The notes under the pieces are model-generated. The model worked only from the letters and a program-made list of their open reading frames with translations. It had not been told where the DNA came from and did not search any database. Shown in pieces: positions 29,215-38,913 of a stretch of 64,000 bases of DNA; within the stretch, counting starts at the first letter, position 1; each line of letters starts with the position of its first letter. The position numbers and the translations under genes were made by a program. Source of the DNA: Bacillota bacterium (lineage in GTDB: Bacteria > Planctomycetota > UBA8108 > UBA1146); NCBI GenBank assembly GCA_003973385.1, contig QNYK01000063.1, forward strand, positions 52,100-116,099, read 5' to 3'.

Positions 29215-30996
29215 ATGTGCCATTCTGCGAGATTTCTGCTGCTGGGGCTGCTGCTGGCCTCTTCACCATGCTCGATGGTGGTCGTTGCGTCGTCGAGCCC
29301 GGAACTCGGAAGTTCGACCGCAGCAGTTTCACTCCCGGATGACGAGAAACCGCCGACCGCCAGGGAACTGAAGAAACTGATCCAGCAGGCGGCGATGTCC
29401 GGGGATGCAGCGGCGCTCGCAGAGGTGCTTCGTACAGTGGGCAAGTTGCCAGGTCGCGAAGGCACTGCTGCAGTGCTTTCCACCGCCGCCTCGCTCTCTT
29501 CCGGACCCGATGACATCTACTGGTTCTTGCTCCAGGGGGTGGCAGGGTTCAAGGGCCCTGAAGCGTTCACGGAGATGGGCGAGTTCGTCCTGCGCTACAA
29601 GTCGAAGCCAGTATCGCGCGATCTTCTCAACTCCCTGGCCAAGTGTCGGTCCAAGTATGTCAACAGGGTGATCCGACGCGTGCTGGAGCGTGGCAGCACC
29701 GACATGCAATTGATGGCGGTCGACATCGCTGCCGGAGTTCCTGTCAGGCGAACCGTCGATGTACTGATGCCAGTGCTGGAGAGGGAGGCTGCCAAGGAGC
29801 GCGGCGGCAAGAGGCCACCGACTCCCCTGAAACTCGCCATCATCTCTGCGCTGGAAGCGCTGACCCGGCAACAACTCGGAGATAGCCTCATCAACTGGCA
29901 AGGCTGGTGGAACAAGGCCAGAGAGCAGGGATTGAAAGTGATTCGAGACGAGGCCGATGATCACACCCCGACCACCGGTTTGGCCCGTCCACTCGACCCG
30001 ATTCGTGCCCGACAGTTTCTGGGCCTCGAGGAGATGCCCGCCGGATCGGTACTGGTGATCAAGGGACCGACCGCTGCCAACGGAAACGATACCAACTTCG
30101 ATCACATCGAAGAAGTTCTCGAGCGGATCAGGATCCCGCACCAGGTGGTCGAGAAGGGCGAACTGGAGAAGCCCTCTTACCAACTCGACGGGGTTGCTGC
30201 CATCTTTGTCAACTGCACCCAGATAAACAAGTTCTGTGGAAATCACAATATTAGCCTGGGATATGTCGGCAATCGCATGGGCAGATGTGGAGGACCCCCC
30301 CCGCATGACACCGTCCAGTTCAAGATGAAGCAGGAAGCGATCGAGAAACTGGTCAAGTGGGTGGAAAAGGGTGGCTACCTCTTCACCGAGGATTGGGTGC
30401 TGGTTGAGCTTCTGGAGATTGGTTTTAGCCGCTACGTTCGCTCAGGTAGCCCACTCGAGGAGGCAGAGGTCTCCATCCACCCCGAACGTGGAATGACGGC
30501 ACACCCGATGCTCAGAGGTGTGTTCATCGCACCCGTGGATCTGGATGCATTGCGGCGCGAGCGCTGGGCCGGCTATGACGATGATGAAGACGACGAGGAA
30601 GATGATGAGTACGACCCGACCGTGGAGGATGATCCGGGTGATGTGGATCGAGAGCGCGGCAAAACTGCCGTGGGCGATGGAGAAGCGGCGATCGAGCCAT
30701 CGGAGATCGAGGATCCGGATATCCGCTTGATTGACCACCGGTGGAAGATCGACAAGGAGAGCCCATCTCTGAGCATCCAGTCCAAGAAGGTTCAGGTACT
30801 GGTCGAGTCAGAACAGTTGCGAAAGATCTGCGGCGAGGGTGCGGTGGCGATCACTTTCCCGGTGGGTCGCGGTCGCGTGCTTCATGTGCTGTCGCATTTC
30901 GGGAAACAGAGCAGTTCAGACAACGAGGCCACGATCGAGAATATTCTCGTCAATTTTCTTCTGCAGGTGAGGATTCGAGCCAGCGGAACACGCTGA
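29215..30996 (+). CDS. Exported protein with HEAT-like and glutamine-amidotransferase-like regions
   Basis: 593 residues. A signal peptide (FLLLGLLLASSPCSMVVVASS) starts it. Residues about 50-260 are helical and HEAT-like. From about 275 a Rossmann-like region follows (GSVLVIKGPTAANGNDTNFD, VAAIFVNCTQINKF, LVKWVEKGGYLFTEDW), resembling the class I glutamine-amidotransferase-like folds in planctomycete envelope proteins, without a nucleophile-elbow Cys. A strongly acidic insert (DDDEDDEEDDEYD, about 450-465) interrupts the second half. The end (GRVLHVLSHFG) fits the same fold. The SD is perfect: TAAGGAG seven nt before the ATG. Function unknown. Confidence 0.65.
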   Translation: MCHSARFLLLGLLLASSPCSMVVVASSSPELGSSTAAVSLPDDEKPPTARELKKLIQQAAMSGDAAALAEVLRTVGKLPGREGTAAVLSTAASLSSGPDDIYWFLLQGVAGFKGPEAFTEMGEFVLRYKSKPVSRDLLNSLAKCRSKYVNRVIRRVLERGSTDMQLMAVDIAAGVPVRRTVDVLMPVLEREAAKERGGKRPPTPLKLAIISALEALTRQQLGDSLINWQGWWNKAREQGLKVIRDEADDHTPTTGLARPLDPIRARQFLGLEEMPAGSVLVIKGPTAANGNDTNFDHIEEVLERIRIPHQVVEKGELEKPSYQLDGVAAIFVNCTQINKFCGNHNISLGYVGNRMGRCGGPPPHDTVQFKMKQEAIEKLVKWVEKGGYLFTEDWVLVELLEIGFSRYVRSGSPLEEAEVSIHPERGMTAHPMLRGVFIAPVDLDALRRERWAGYDDDEDDEEDDEYDPTVEDDPGDVDRERGKTAVGDGEAAIEPSEIEDPDIRLIDHRWKIDKESPSLSIQSKKVQVLVESEQLRKICGEGAVAITFPVGRGRVLHVLSHFGKQSSSDNEATIENILVNFLLQVRIRASGTR

Positions 30997-31055
30997 ATCG
31001 ACGCATCGAGTCGGGTCTTGCTGCCGCAGGCGTCGACCCTGGAGGATCCACTCCG

Positions 31056-31113
31056 GCTCAAGTTGACTCGGCCTTGCTCAAGTTGACTCACTTGTGGCGA
31101 GGGACTACCGTGC
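31056..31113 (+). promoter_or_regulatory. Tandem 14-bp repeats containing TTGACT upstream of the LptD-like gene
   Basis: GCTCAAGTTGACTC occurs twice (31056-31069 and 31076-31089), exactly 20 bp apart. Each contains TTGACT; the second is followed after 17 bp by TACCGT. This may be a promoter with a repeated upstream element. A GC-rich hairpin (GGGGG, loop CCTG or so, CCCCC, about 31124-31137) follows in the presumed leader. Confidence 0.35.
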
Positions 31114-31191
31114 TGATCGGTACGGGGGCCTGCCCCCGGAGGGGGACGCCAGTTGGCGAGCGCGGTTTGGATCTGCACGATCCAGGGTGGG

Positions 31192-33639
31192 GTGAAATTC
31201 TTGAAATTGCAGCTTCCTGCTCGCCGCACTGCTTCCTTCTCGACCCTATTTCTGCGATTCATGCTGTCACTGCTGGTACCCCTGCAACTGCTGATGGCCA
31301 CTGGCTCTTCTTCACTGGCTCAGGACAGTGGTAGAGGGACCTTCGGCACCGACGAAGATTTCACCATCAGTTACGATCGTCTCGAGTTGGACGTCTCCAC
31401 CGAAGATGGAGGGCGATCGTTTGTTGTGCTGGGGAATGTCGTGCTGGAGGGTCGAGGCTTCTCGCTGAGAGCGGATGCGATCGGAATCTTCGTCGACGGT
31501 GTGGATCCCAGTAGCGGACCGATTCATCCCAGGGTACTGGCGATCGGAGATGTATTACTGGCGAGAGGTGAGCAGTCATTTCGAGCCAGCACGATCTTCC
31601 TGGATGTTGAATCGCGCCAGATGGTGCTCTCGGAGGCGCGACTTCGTCTGAGCCAGTCACTGGTCGAACGGCTCAGGACCTTGCCCTTTGACGACCCCTT
31701 ACGCGCCAGGCTCGTGGCCGAATCCTGGGTCGCAGGTGTGTCCGAGGTGGGCGAGGTGGAACTGCCTACCTCTCGCCTGGGCATCCAGGCGCGCTTGCTG
31801 CGTGTCTCGGATTTCAAGGATGTCGAGGGAGACGACATCACGATCACGACGGATGAGTTTTTTGATCCGGAGTGGGCTCTCGTGGCCAGATGGGCGCGCG
31901 CGGCATCTCGCAAGGAGATCGATCAGCGTGCAGATGAGGATCAGCCCGGTGGCTACCTCATCGAACTGGAGGATGCACGGCTGGAAGTGGCAGGCGTTGC
32001 TGTACTGCCGTTTTCCTCCACGACCTGGGACAGTCGCTGGGGACGCTCCTTCCCGCTGAGGGATGTGCGCATCTCCGATTCGTCCAGGTTCGGCAGACGA
32101 ATCAATACCGCCTGGGATGGTGATTTGCTGCTTCCGGAGCGATTCGAAGATGAGATCGACCTGACGCCACGGATAGACACTCTCTCCGATCGTGGCACCG
32201 GTCTGGGACTCGATTTTGAACTGGGTAGGGACCCACTGAGATGGGCTCAGCAACCCGACGGCCGCCTCGAACTCTTTGGCTACGGTTCCTACTGGGGGAT
32301 CAAGGACGATGCCGCGACGGATAGCGATGGTACCGCGGTGGCCAACCCCGATCGCTCCAGAGTCAGAGCATTCCTTCACGCTCGCCTCGGTCAAGGAACC
32401 CAGATTGATGGCGAGCTCGCGACCTCCAGCGATGCTGGATTCATCGAGGAGTTTTTCAGAGCAGAGGCACGGACGCTCAAGCAGCCCGAAAATTTCCTCT
32501 CACTGCGACAGGTATTCTCGGAAGACCATGTTGCCACGGCGATGTCTCGGGTTCGCCTTTCCGATCATCTTCGCGTGCTGGAGAAAAATCCTGAATTCAC
32601 ATTTCGTACCCTCGATTCCAGCCTTTTCGATGCACTTCGATGGGATTCGGACCTGTCACTTTCTGACCTTCATCTGCTGCCAGAGGAAGGATCACTGGAT
32701 CCAGAACTGGAGACGAAGCGGTCAGACCTTCGTGTCGAGATCTCGATGCCACTGGGCCTGTCTCGCTGGATGAGGTGGGTGCCCAGGGCGGGAGCCCGTT
32801 GGACCTCCTGGAACTCCATCGATTTTGATTCCAGGGAAAGGACCCAGTTTCAGGCTGGCTTGCAGGGTGCCACTCGCTTCTCCCGTACCTTTGATGTCAA
32901 GAAGCCCTCGTGGGGGATCGACGGGTTGCGCCATGTCATCGATTTCACCGCAGAGTATTCGAGTATCTTCGATACTTCTCTGGATCTTGACGATGTACCG
33001 GTACAAATCGACGAGATCGATGCTCTCTCTGACTTCGATGAGGTCCAGCTCTCGCTCGTGCAGAGATTTCAAACTCGCGATTCTCGGACAGACCGTGAGC
33101 GGATGCAGCGTCTCGGCACGCGCACCATCGCAGAGGCAAGAATCGATGTGTTCTATTACCCCGATGCAGATCGGGATCATGGCGGCGAACCGTGGGGTAA
33201 CCTCTTCTCCGAGGTCGTCTTTCACGGCAGCGATGGCTGGAGCCTGTTCGGGGAAAGTCATCATGATGTGGGTGCCGGTGCCAGTCTTGAACGAAACGCT
33301 GGGCTGCGCTGGCTCGATCTCGACAGGGGGTTGCTCGAACTGGCCTGGAGAGAGCGTCCGGATGCACACAGGACCATTTTGTTGGGGGGAAGAACCGCAG
33401 CCGCTGATCGGTGGGACATCGGTCTGTTTGTCGAGTACGATGCCATCAACAAGGAATCGATCGGACAGTGGTGGGAAGTAGGACGTAACTTCCGCACTTT
33501 TCGTATGCTCTTTAGCCTCGATTTTGAGCGCGGAGATGTCGACGAGACGACCTTTCGAGTCGACATCGGGCTGCGCGAGATGATGGGCGCATTGAGGGGG
33601 GCGAGAATCGGTTCAGCCGGCGCTGGCAGATTTCGCTGA
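31192..33639 (+). CDS. LptA/LptD-like outer-membrane protein
   Basis: About 815 residues. A signal peptide is present (hydrophobic run FLRFMLSLLVPLQLLMATGSS). Residues about 55-200 have the beta-taco pattern of OstA/LptA domains (YDRLELDVSTEDGGRSFVVLGNVVLEGRGFSLRADAIGIF). From about 280 to the end there are long alternating amphipathic strands with many Arg/Asp and aromatic residues, as in an LptD-type barrel. A role in moving LPS or another lipid to the outer leaflet is plausible. Start is uncertain: GTG at 31192 gives the best signal peptide, with TTG at 31153 and ATG at 31261 as alternatives. Sequence similarity to true LptD looks remote. Confidence 0.65.
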   Translation: MKFLKLQLPARRTASFSTLFLRFMLSLLVPLQLLMATGSSSLAQDSGRGTFGTDEDFTISYDRLELDVSTEDGGRSFVVLGNVVLEGRGFSLRADAIGIFVDGVDPSSGPIHPRVLAIGDVLLARGEQSFRASTIFLDVESRQMVLSEARLRLSQSLVERLRTLPFDDPLRARLVAESWVAGVSEVGEVELPTSRLGIQARLLRVSDFKDVEGDDITITTDEFFDPEWALVARWARAASRKEIDQRADEDQPGGYLIELEDARLEVAGVAVLPFSSTTWDSRWGRSFPLRDVRISDSSRFGRRINTAWDGDLLLPERFEDEIDLTPRIDTLSDRGTGLGLDFELGRDPLRWAQQPDGRLELFGYGSYWGIKDDAATDSDGTAVANPDRSRVRAFLHARLGQGTQIDGELATSSDAGFIEEFFRAEARTLKQPENFLSLRQVFSEDHVATAMSRVRLSDHLRVLEKNPEFTFRTLDSSLFDALRWDSDLSLSDLHLLPEEGSLDPELETKRSDLRVEISMPLGLSRWMRWVPRAGARWTSWNSIDFDSRERTQFQAGLQGATRFSRTFDVKKPSWGIDGLRHVIDFTAEYSSIFDTSLDLDDVPVQIDEIDALSDFDEVQLSLVQRFQTRDSRTDRERMQRLGTRTIAEARIDVFYYPDADRDHGGEPWGNLFSEVVFHGSDGWSLFGESHHDVGAGASLERNAGLRWLDLDRGLLELAWRERPDAHRTILLGGRTAAADRWDIGLFVEYDAINKESIGQWWEVGRNFRTFRMLFSLDFERGDVDETTFRVDIGLREMMGALRGARIGSAGAGRFR

Positions 33640-33682
33640 GTTCGTCTGACATTCGTTTGGCAGGAGTGAGGAAGGGGCACCG

Positions 33683-34213
33683 ATGCAGGGGCCTGCGATC
33701 TATCCCGGGACCTTTGATCCTCCTCACAAGGGGCACATCGACCTGATTCAGCGCGGTGTTCGGCTGTTCGGATCGGTCGTGGTGGCGGTTGCCGACAACC
33801 GCGAGAAAAGTACCTTATTCAGCCCCGAGGAGCGAGTCCACTGGCTCCAGCTTTGCACCGAGACAATTTCAGCCGTGAAGGTCGTTCGATTCCAGGGGCT
33901 GGTCGTGGATCTGCTCGGACGAGAGGGATCCCGGGTGCTGCTGAGGGGGATCCGGACCTTTGCCGATTTCGAGGCGGAGTACACCATGGCTCTCACCAAT
34001 CGCTCCATCTCGGCCGAGATCGAGGCGGAGACGGTGTTCGTCATGCCGTCACTGGAATACTCGCACTTCTCCAGCCGCCATGTGAAGGAGATCGCTTCCT
34101 TCGGAGGAGATGTCCGCTCGTACCTGCCTGACAAGATCTCGAACGAGGTTTCCAGCCGACTGGAGGAGTTGCAGGGGCCAGGCACGGTGGAATCTGGCGG
34201 TCCACAGCGGTAG
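33683..34213 (+). CDS. coaD: Phosphopantetheine adenylyltransferase
   Basis: 176 residues. It transfers AMP to 4'-phosphopantetheine in coenzyme A synthesis. Motifs: YPGTFDPPHKGHIDLI (the HxGH-type nucleotide site), LLRGIRTFADFEAEYTMA, and the C-terminal FSSRHVKEIASFGGDV, equivalent to the ISSTxVRE block. The first motif has PPHKGH where most CoaD have PxTxGH, a tolerated change. GAGGAAGGGG precedes the ATG. Confidence 0.95.
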   Translation: MQGPAIYPGTFDPPHKGHIDLIQRGVRLFGSVVVAVADNREKSTLFSPEERVHWLQLCTETISAVKVVRFQGLVVDLLGREGSRVLLRGIRTFADFEAEYTMALTNRSISAEIEAETVFVMPSLEYSHFSSRHVKEIASFGGDVRSYLPDKISNEVSSRLEELQGPGTVESGGPQR

Positions 34214-34294
34214 GATTCCACACCCGCGACCGTCGCAGCGCCTCGTCAACGGATCGAGGCAGAATCGGAGCGAGGCGTGAGGAGGAGGGCCCAC

Positions 34295-34693
34295 ATGAAT
34301 TCGGACGATCGAGTCCCCATCTCGAGTGACAACGCCCCTGCTGCGATCGGCCCCTATTCTCAGGGAGTAGCGGTCGATGGCTGGGTGTATTGTTCAGGCC
34401 AGATTCCCATCATCCCCGCAGATGGTTCGGTGGCGCAGGGAATCAAAGATCAGACGCGCCAGGTTCTGGAGAATCTTGGCCAGGTGCTCTCTGCTGCCGA
34501 TTGTGATTTTTCAAATGTGATCAAGACGACGGTGTACCTGTCGGACATGGCAACGTTCTCGCAGATGAACGAGGTCTATGCTCAATATTTCGAAGTTCCA
34601 TACCCGGCCAGGGCATGTGTCGAGGCCGCGGCACTTCCAAAAGGCGTACAGGTAGAAATCGATGCCATCGCAAGAAAGAGAGATTCTACTTGA
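34295..34693 (+). CDS. ridA: RidA family enamine/imine deaminase
   Basis: 132 residues. RidA proteins form trimers that hydrolyse reactive 2-aminoacrylate made by PLP enzymes. Family blocks are clear: [56 protein letters not shown] and the substrate Arg in [28 protein letters not shown] lies six nt before the ATG. Its stop overlaps the TTG start of the next ABC gene (TTGA). Confidence 0.94.
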   Translation: MNSDDRVPISSDNAPAAIGPYSQGVAVDGWVYCSGQIPIIPADGSVAQGIKDQTRQVLENLGQVLSAADCDFSNVIKTTVYLSDMATFSQMNEVYAQYFEVPYPARACVEAAALPKGVQVEIDAIARKRDST

Positions 34694-35706
34694 GCCAGGA
34701 TCCTCCGCTGCTTGAAATCGATGACCTGCGTACCTGGTTCTACACCGATGATGGGGTTGCCAAGGCGGTCGATGGAGTCAGCTATACCATCGAAGCCGGG
34801 AAGACTCTCGGTGTGGTAGGCGAGTCCGGGTGCGGTAAGTCCGTCACTGCCATGAGTATTCTGCAACTGGTCCCGACACCACCGGGCAAATATGTCGGCG
34901 GTGAGATCCGTTATCATGGTGAAAATTTGCTGGTTAAAAATGAGAAAGCGATGCGGAAAATCCGAGGAAATGAGATCAGCGTCATCTTTCAGGAACCGAT
35001 GACGAGTCTCAATCCGGTGTTCAGGGTTGGCGATCAGATAGGGGAGGCGCTTCGCCTTCATGAAGGGATGAGCCGCTCTGAAGCGAGAGCAAGATGCATC
35101 GAATTGCTTCAACAGGTCGGGATCCCTTCTCCCGAGACTCGTGTTGACGAGTACCCGCACCAATTATCTGGTGGCATGAAGCAGCGGGTGATGATTGCGA
35201 TGGCACTCGCATGCAGCCCATCGTTATTGATTGCGGATGAGCCGACCACTGCACTGGACGTGACGATCCAGGCCCAGATCCTGGATCTGTTGAGGGATCT
35301 CCAGAAGGAGAAGGGGATGGCCATCTTGTTGATCACTCACGATCTGGGAGTGGTGGCAGAGAACGCCGATGATGTGGTCGTGATGTATGCTGGCAAGATC
35401 GTCGAGCGAGCACCCGTTGAGCAACTTTTCGAGACGCCTCGCCATCCCTACACTCTTGGACTCTTCCGTTCGATTCCAGGTCTCGGTTCCGCCTGCGATC
35501 GGCTCGAGGTGATCGAAGGAAGCGTTCCAAATCCACTCGATTTTCCCAGTGGCTGCAAGTTCAGGCCGCGGTGCCCATTTGCCACCGAAGAATGTGCCGC
35601 GCAGGAGCCAGAACTATTCGAGGTTGCGGAGAGGCACGAGGTGGCTTGTCTGCATCTGGATCAGGTGTCGAGATCAACTGCTGAGAGCCAGGGAGGTGGC
35701 GTGTGA
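34690..35706 (+). CDS. Oligopeptide/dipeptide ABC transporter ATPase, DppD/OppD type
   Basis: 338 residues. Walker A GESGCGKS, signature [15 protein letters not shown], Walker [13 protein letters not shown], switch His in [10 protein letters not shown]. The C-terminal Cys-rich extension ([21 protein letters not shown]) is the DppD/OppD-specific tail that can bind an Fe-S cluster. It powers peptide or nickel uptake as one of two ATPases. The TTG start overlaps the ridA stop by 4 bp, implying coupling; the alternative upstream frame lies inside ridA. Confidence 0.92.
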   Translation: MSQDPPLLEIDDLRTWFYTDDGVAKAVDGVSYTIEAGKTLGVVGESGCGKSVTAMSILQLVPTPPGKYVGGEIRYHGENLLVKNEKAMRKIRGNEISVIFQEPMTSLNPVFRVGDQIGEALRLHEGMSRSEARARCIELLQQVGIPSPETRVDEYPHQLSGGMKQRVMIAMALACSPSLLIADEPTTALDVTIQAQILDLLRDLQKEKGMAILLITHDLGVVAENADDVVVMYAGKIVERAPVEQLFETPRHPYTLGLFRSIPGLGSACDRLEVIEGSVPNPLDFPSGCKFRPRCPFATEECAAQEPELFEVAERHEVACLHLDQVSRSTAESQGGGV

Positions 35707-36716
35707 GCGATAACGACTCCCCACTGCTCGAAGTTAAAGATCTACGCACCTGGTTCCCGATCCGCTCGGGTGTCTTTTCCCGGGTTACCGCCCATGTGAA
35801 GGCTGTCGATGGCGTCTCCTTCCACTTGGGTCGAAGGGAAACGCTGGGGCTGGTCGGTGAATCTGGATGCGGAAAAACAACCGTGGGTCGTTCCATCCTC
35901 AGATTGGTGGAACCCACCAGCGGCAAGGTCACATTTGATGGACAGGATGTGGGTTCTACCGAGGGTGCTGAGATGCGGAAGTTGCGCAAGCGGATGCAGA
36001 TCATCTTCCAGGATCCCTACGGCTCGCTCAATCCTAGAATGACCGTGGGTTCGATCCTCAGTGAAGGCCCGCGAATCCATCAGATGGGCAGCCAAAGTCA
36101 GATCCGTGATCGAATCGAGCACCTGATGCAGCGTTGCGGGCTCGATCCCTTGCATCACATCAACCGCTATCCTCATGAATTCTCGGGCGGCCAGCGGCAG
36201 CGAATCGGGATTGCTCGGGCGTTGTCAGTGGAGCCGGAATTCATCGTCTGCGACGAGGCAGTGAGTGCCCTCGATGTTTCGATCCAGGCTCAGATCATCA
36301 ACCTTCTACTCGACCTGCAGGAGGAGTTCGATCTCTCCTACCTGTTCATTGCGCACGATCTTGCCGTGGTGGAGCACATCAGCGATCGAGTCGCTGTGAT
36401 GTATCTCGGCAAGATCGTCGAGGAGGCATCAGCCGAGCAACTCTACAGTGACCCACGCCACCCCTACACGCAGGCACTCCTCTCTGCAGTTCCTGAAACC
36501 AAGCCGGGCCAGAGCAAGGACAGGATCCTTCTTGAGGGAGATGTGCCGTCGCCGATCGATCCTCCACCAGGGTGCACTTTCCACACTCGCTGTCCTCGCG
36601 TCGGACCACGATGTAGTGTTGAGGAACCCGTTGCATTCAGTATCGCGTCTGGTCACTGCAGTTACTGTTGGCTCGAGGATGCTGCAGGTGTGGAAGGAAC
36701 CAAGGTCCACAGCTAG
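35703..36716 (+). CDS. Oligopeptide/dipeptide ABC transporter ATPase, DppF/OppF type
   Basis: 337 residues. Walker [10 protein letters not shown], signature [15 protein letters not shown], Walker [15 protein letters not shown], switch AHDLAVVEH, and the tail [15 protein letters not shown]. It pairs with the preceding DppD-type ATPase; the starts and stops overlap by 4 bp (GTGA). No substrate-binding protein or permease is encoded nearby, so the membrane part must be elsewhere or upstream genes were lost. Confidence 0.92.
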   Translation: MSDNDSPLLEVKDLRTWFPIRSGVFSRVTAHVKAVDGVSFHLGRRETLGLVGESGCGKTTVGRSILRLVEPTSGKVTFDGQDVGSTEGAEMRKLRKRMQIIFQDPYGSLNPRMTVGSILSEGPRIHQMGSQSQIRDRIEHLMQRCGLDPLHHINRYPHEFSGGQRQRIGIARALSVEPEFIVCDEAVSALDVSIQAQIINLLLDLQEEFDLSYLFIAHDLAVVEHISDRVAVMYLGKIVEEASAEQLYSDPRHPYTQALLSAVPETKPGQSKDRILLEGDVPSPIDPPPGCTFHTRCPRVGPRCSVEEPVAFSIASGHCSYCWLEDAAGVEGTKVHS

Positions 36717-36749
36717 CCAGTGGATCGAAGTCGAAGAAGGAGACGCCAC

Positions 36750-38081
36750 ATGCCCAGTTGCGCATTCGTCACCTTTGGTTGCAAGATCAATCAGTACGAC
36801 ACTCAGGCGATCCGAGAAGAAATCATCGATCTCGGTTATTCCGAAAGCGGTGAGGCAGAGGGCGTCGATCTGCTGGTGGTGAACTCATGCACAGTAACGG
36901 AGCGCGCCGGCGAAAAAGTGGTTGAGAAGATCAGATCCCTGACGCGCAAGAATCCCAACGCTCGCATCATCGTTACAGGCTGCATGAGTGAGACCGATCG
37001 TCTGCGTCTCGAGAAAATTCCCGAGGTGGTGCACCTGATCGGAAACGAAGAAAAGCACCGGGTTGCCGAGGTGATCCAGGGTGAGCCATTGCTCGATACA
37101 AAGCCCAAGCGCAGGAGTCGGGATATCTTCAACCTGAAGATCAGTGGATTCGAGGGGCGGACACGAGCATTCCTGAAAATCCAGGATGGGTGCGATTCCT
37201 TTTGCAGTTACTGCATCATCCCGTACATGCGGGGTGCATCTCGCAGTCGCGATCATGGCCCGGTGCTCGAGGAAGCGAGGCGTCTGGCTGCAGCAGGGTT
37301 CAGTGAAGTGGTGCTGACCGGAATCCACCTGCGACAATGGGGGCTGGACCTGGGAATCGAGGACGGTCTGGCCGCGTTGCTCGGCGATCTGCGTCGTATC
37401 GAGGGGCTGGAACGGGTTCGCCTCTCGTCGATCGGTGAGGGTGCTTTCACGAAGGCCTTCATCGACGCCTTTCGCGCCGACCTGGGCCTCTGTCGCTTCT
37501 TTCATGTGCCTCTACAGAGTGGCAGCGATAAGATTCTCGACAGGATGCGCAGAGATTACAGCATCGAGAAATTTGTCGAGGCGATGGAGCGTGTGCGCGA
37601 CCGCTTGCCAGATGCTGTGCTGGCGACCGATGTCATCGTCGGCTTTCCCGGCGAAACAGAAGCAGATTTTTGTCTAACCCTGCAATTGCTCGAACGCTTG
37701 CAATTCCTCAAGGTGCATCTATTTCCCTACAGTCCGCGCCCCAGGACCTCCGCGGCACGACTCGATGGGCATGTTCCCCCGGAGACCCGAGCAAAGCGCA
37801 TGGTTCGAGCGAGGGAACTCTGTCAACAACTACAACAGCGGGGACTGGAGTCGCGCATCGGAGATCGGGTTCAGGTATTGATCGAGAAGGGTTCCCCCAG
37901 AGGGTCCACGATGGTCGCTGAAGGACTCTCCAGAGAGGGCCTTCGTGTCCTTGTTGAGAGCAGTTCAGCGATCGAGATCGAGCGTGGCTCAGAGGTCGAG
38001 GCTCTGTTGCACCAGCGAGAGGGAGCCGCCATTCGCGCGCATCTGCAATCCGAGTCGGTGCGGGAGCGGGTGGCGCCATGA
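36750..38081 (+). CDS. mtaB: tRNA t6A37 methylthiotransferase MtaB-type
   Basis: 443 residues. N-terminal UPF0004 domain with three cluster cysteines (FGCKINQYDT Cys11, NSCTVTERAG Cys47, GCMSE Cys78), radical SAM core CDSFCSYC (148, 152, 155) followed by RGASRSR, and a short C-terminal TRAM-like domain. It adds a methylthio group to t6A at tRNA position 37. The GCKINQYD signature separates MtaB from MiaB (GCQMNxxD). AAGGAG lies seven nt before the ATG. It overlaps the next gene by 4 bp. Confidence 0.93.
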   Translation: MPSCAFVTFGCKINQYDTQAIREEIIDLGYSESGEAEGVDLLVVNSCTVTERAGEKVVEKIRSLTRKNPNARIIVTGCMSETDRLRLEKIPEVVHLIGNEEKHRVAEVIQGEPLLDTKPKRRSRDIFNLKISGFEGRTRAFLKIQDGCDSFCSYCIIPYMRGASRSRDHGPVLEEARRLAAAGFSEVVLTGIHLRQWGLDLGIEDGLAALLGDLRRIEGLERVRLSSIGEGAFTKAFIDAFRADLGLCRFFHVPLQSGSDKILDRMRRDYSIEKFVEAMERVRDRLPDAVLATDVIVGFPGETEADFCLTLQLLERLQFLKVHLFPYSPRPRTSAARLDGHVPPETRAKRMVRARELCQQLQQRGLESRIGDRVQVLIEKGSPRGSTMVAEGLSREGLRVLVESSSAIEIERGSEVEALLHQREGAAIRAHLQSESVRERVAP

Positions 38082-38833
38082 ACGGGGAGATGCAGGACAC
38101 CTCGACCGGAAATGGTGAGGCAGGGCCGCTTCGGTTCGGATCCCGGCTGCACCTGCGAGCGTTGCAGGGCTGGGGAATCGAGCGGGTGATGTGCATGCCG
38201 TCACCGGCGCCCGCCGAGGCAGCGCCTGCAGATCTTCATCCGCCGCCCCGCTCCGTCGATCAGAAGGCAGCGCTCGAACAGCAGGCGCAGCGGGTCGCCG
38301 ACTGCCGCCAGTGCGACCTGTGTGAAACCCGGCATCTGACCGCATTTGGCACCGGAGATGCCGATGCCGACCTGATGTTCGTGGGGGAAGCTCCGGGGCA
38401 GCAGGAGGATCTGCGTGGGGAGCCGTTTGTTGGCCCAGCAGGGCAACTGCTCGACAGGATCATCGAGGCGATGGGACTCAGGCGGGAACAGGTTTACATT
38501 GCGAATGTATTGAAGTGCCGTCCCCCCGGCAACCGGGACCCCCAGCCGCAGGAGGTGAATGCGTGTGAGGGGCACCTGGAGAGGCAGATCCTGACCATCC
38601 AACCTCGAATTCTGGTCGCACTGGGCCGTCCCGCGGCCTGCTGGCTGACGGGGCTGGACACTTCTCTGGCTCGCATGAGAGGGCAGGAGCACCACTGGAG
38701 GGGCATCCCCGTGGTTGCGACCTATCACCCTGCCTTCTTGCTGCGCCAGGAGCGATTCAAGGCCCACTGCTGGCAAGACCTTCAGCGAGTCATCCAGGCG
38801 CTCGATCTTGACGGCGGTCGAACCGGATCCTGA
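38078..38833 (+). CDS. Family 4 uracil-DNA glycosylase
   Basis: 251 residues. The iron-sulphur cysteines of family 4 are present: CRQC (Cys76, Cys79), KCRPPGNRDP (Cys147) and NACEGHL (Cys163). Motif A is GEAPGQQEDLRGEPFVGPAG and motif B is TYHPAFLLR. It removes uracil from DNA for base excision repair. The first 60 residues are an extra, Pro-rich N-terminal extension compared with the roughly 200-residue thermophile enzymes. ATG overlaps the mtaB stop. Confidence 0.93.
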   Translation: MNGEMQDTSTGNGEAGPLRFGSRLHLRALQGWGIERVMCMPSPAPAEAAPADLHPPPRSVDQKAALEQQAQRVADCRQCDLCETRHLTAFGTGDADADLMFVGEAPGQQEDLRGEPFVGPAGQLLDRIIEAMGLRREQVYIANVLKCRPPGNRDPQPQEVNACEGHLERQILTIQPRILVALGRPAACWLTGLDTSLARMRGQEHHWRGIPVVATYHPAFLLRQERFKAHCWQDLQRVIQALDLDGGRTGS

Positions 38834-38862
38834 TCGTTGCAACACCGCTCCTGATCAGGATC
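38826..38862 (+). terminator. Stem-loop at the end of the glycosylase gene
   Basis: GATCCTGATC (38826-38835) and its exact reverse complement GATCAGGATC (38853-38862) form a 10-bp stem with a 17-nt loop that starts inside the last codons. There is no T run, so termination or 3'-end protection is only inferred. Confidence 0.35.
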
Positions 38863-38879
38863 TGCAGATTCGAGGGAAG

Positions 38880-38907
38880 TTGACTCGCTCCCTCTGGCAT
38901 CTATACT
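38880..38907 (+). promoter_or_regulatory. Near-consensus sigma-70-type promoter
   Basis: TTGACT (38880-38885), 16-bp spacer, TATACT (38902-38907). This is among the best promoters in the window, matching five of six at both boxes. It lies about 630 bp upstream of the next coding start, so the transcript should begin near 38914 and run through non-coding sequence. Confidence 0.6.
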
Positions 38908-38913
38908 TCCTTC

